The notes below the pieces were generated by a model that saw only the letters and a program-made list of their open reading frames with translations, searched no databases and was not told the origin of the DNA. The translations under genes were made by a program, and so were the position numbers. This document shows positions 4,598-5,462 of a stretch of 5,462 nt of DNA, piece after piece (position 1 is the first letter of the stretch; each line of letters begins with the position of its first letter). Origin of the DNA: Bacillota bacterium (GTDB taxonomy: Bacteria; Bacillota; Clostridia; DSM-8532); NCBI GenBank assembly GCA_023410885.1, contig JAEYPI010000109.1, positions 1-5,462 on the forward strand, given 5' to 3'.

Positions 4598-5462
4598 CGC
4601 GGGTACCTTCTCATGGTGCGGTAGATTATGACCACACCCTCTACCCTTGAAGCTCTGTCTGCAAGGGCTAAACGTTCGCCACTCTTTCCAGAGATAAGAC
4701 CGTCCCCTGCAAAGGACGAAATAATGGTTCTTTCATTAATGGAAACAGTATCGTAATCCACAAAACGTCTTAGCTCATTTTCATCATGACTGCTCAAGGC
4801 GCGTCCTAACTTATTGAGGCTATTATTAAGGAAAAGAATCAGCTCCCGTCTTGTCACGGCTTGATCGGGATAAATCTTTCCTTGGACGTCAGGATGGATG
4901 AGGCCGAGTTCTATGGCCGTCCTCAGATCCTGATAATAGGTGTGGTTGGGATGAAGATCGGTAACAGGAGATAGTTTCTGAGGCTCATGAGCAATATCAA
5001 GGGCCCTTAAAATCATGCGGGCCATTTGGCCTCGGGTGAGAGCCTTCTCAGGCTCAAAATTACCGTTATTATACTCCAGCGCTCCAAGCCCCCCCAGGGT
5101 AGAAATAGCATCATGGGCCCATTTATAGGCCGTAATATCATTAAAAGCAAAGGCCTTGGGCACTGTCACAGATAGAGCTCTTGCCATCGATTCACCCGTG
5201 GCATTGTAGGCCATTACTTCGTACTTAGCAATGGCACCTGAAAGAGGAGATTTATCGGTAAACTGCTTCACATCAGCATCTATGTAACCAATCAAAGTAC
5301 TCTTTCCACTAACGGTGCGATAAATATGGTAGCCCTCTGCCTTGCTGCCCGTATCCTTCCATGTTAATGATACCTGTTTATACCCAACTTGGGATGCTTT
5401 CAACTCCTGAACAGGGTCAGGGGGAGAGCCATAAAAATGGTATTCAGGTGAATAACTGGCCA
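4594..5462 (-). CDS. SLH-domain surface protein with fibronectin III domain, C-terminal part (5' end outside the window)
   Basis: The frame is open to the window edge, so only the last 288 residues are seen. The TTG at 5403 is internal: the sequence before it (PPDPVQE) is the usual proline-rich entry to the fibronectin III domain it would cut. Visible order (numbered from the window edge) is an Fn3 domain (about 13-102; VSLTWKD, GYHIYRT, YEVMAYN), then three SLH modules (about 103-155, 163-216, 231-284). SLH modules bind pyruvylated secondary wall polymer and hold proteins to the peptidoglycan surface. The SLH signature (TRAE in typical modules) reads TRGQ, TRRE and SRVE here, and the third module is the most divergent. 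The protein should be secreted, with its signal peptide and any enzyme or adhesin domain upstream, outside the window. It is convergent with the membrane-protein gene, with the palindrome between. Confidence 0.92.
   Translation of the reverse strand, partial: ASYSPEYHFYGSPPDPVQELKASQVGYKQVSLTWKDTGSKAEGYHIYRTVSGKSTLIGYIDADVKQFTDKSPLSGAIAKYEVMAYNATGESMARALSVTVPKAFAFNDITAYKWAHDAISTLGGLGALEYNNGNFEPEKALTRGQMARMILRALDIAHEPQKLSPVTDLHPNHTYYQDLRTAIELGLIHPDVQGKIYPDQAVTRRELILFLNNSLNKLGRALSSHDENELRRFVDYDTVSINERTIISSFAGDGLISGKSGERLALADRASRVEGVVIIYRTMRRYPR

Noticed and set aside
4594..5403. Complete 269-residue SLH protein starting at TTG 5403
   Set aside because: The frame remains open to the window edge, and residues before the TTG complete the Fn3 domain entry; no SD precedes it and there would be no signal peptide.

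Overview
The window looks like chromosomal DNA of a Gram-positive Firmicute, probably of the Clostridia. The evidence is strong Shine-Dalgarno (SD) sites, likely TTG starts, intrinsic terminators with U-tracts, moderate GC, and a surface protein with a fibronectin III domain followed by SLH modules. A Peptococcaceae/Desulfitobacterium-like host would fit, but that rests on recalled gene style and not on a search.

Layout, left to right. Positions 1-139 (minus) hold the 5' end of a gene that runs off the window: a near-perfect SD, an ATG, then MFPPFE followed by twenty uninterrupted Arg-Asp dipeptides. Upstream of it on the same strand is a 10-TM EamA/DMT-type exporter (221-1159). Its leader carries an intrinsic terminator-like hairpin (1184-1211). 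Next comes a small unrecognised soluble protein (1314-1628, minus), closed by a bidirectional terminator (1271-1294). The largest gene is a complete glycogen branching enzyme, glgB (1796-4009, minus). Divergent from it is a small three-helix membrane protein of unknown function (4140-4511, plus). The right edge is the C-terminal part of an SLH-anchored surface protein (4594 to beyond the window, minus).

Two nearly identical long palindromes (1733-1796 and 4517-4582) lie just outside the block formed by glgB and the small membrane gene. They look like REP-type doublets (REPINs), a family mobilised in trans by Y1/RAYT transposases. In both cases an adjoining minus-strand gene takes its TAA stop from a TAAGTCAA motif belonging to the element or to its outer tandem repeats. 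No transposase is present here.

The genes do not form one obvious pathway. glgB stands alone, with no glgC, glgA or glgP in the window. The most unusual item is the Arg-Asp repeat gene. Its codon pattern is what selection for an invariant RD polymer would leave, and not what random hexamer slippage would leave. No gene-free stretch exceeds 170 bases.
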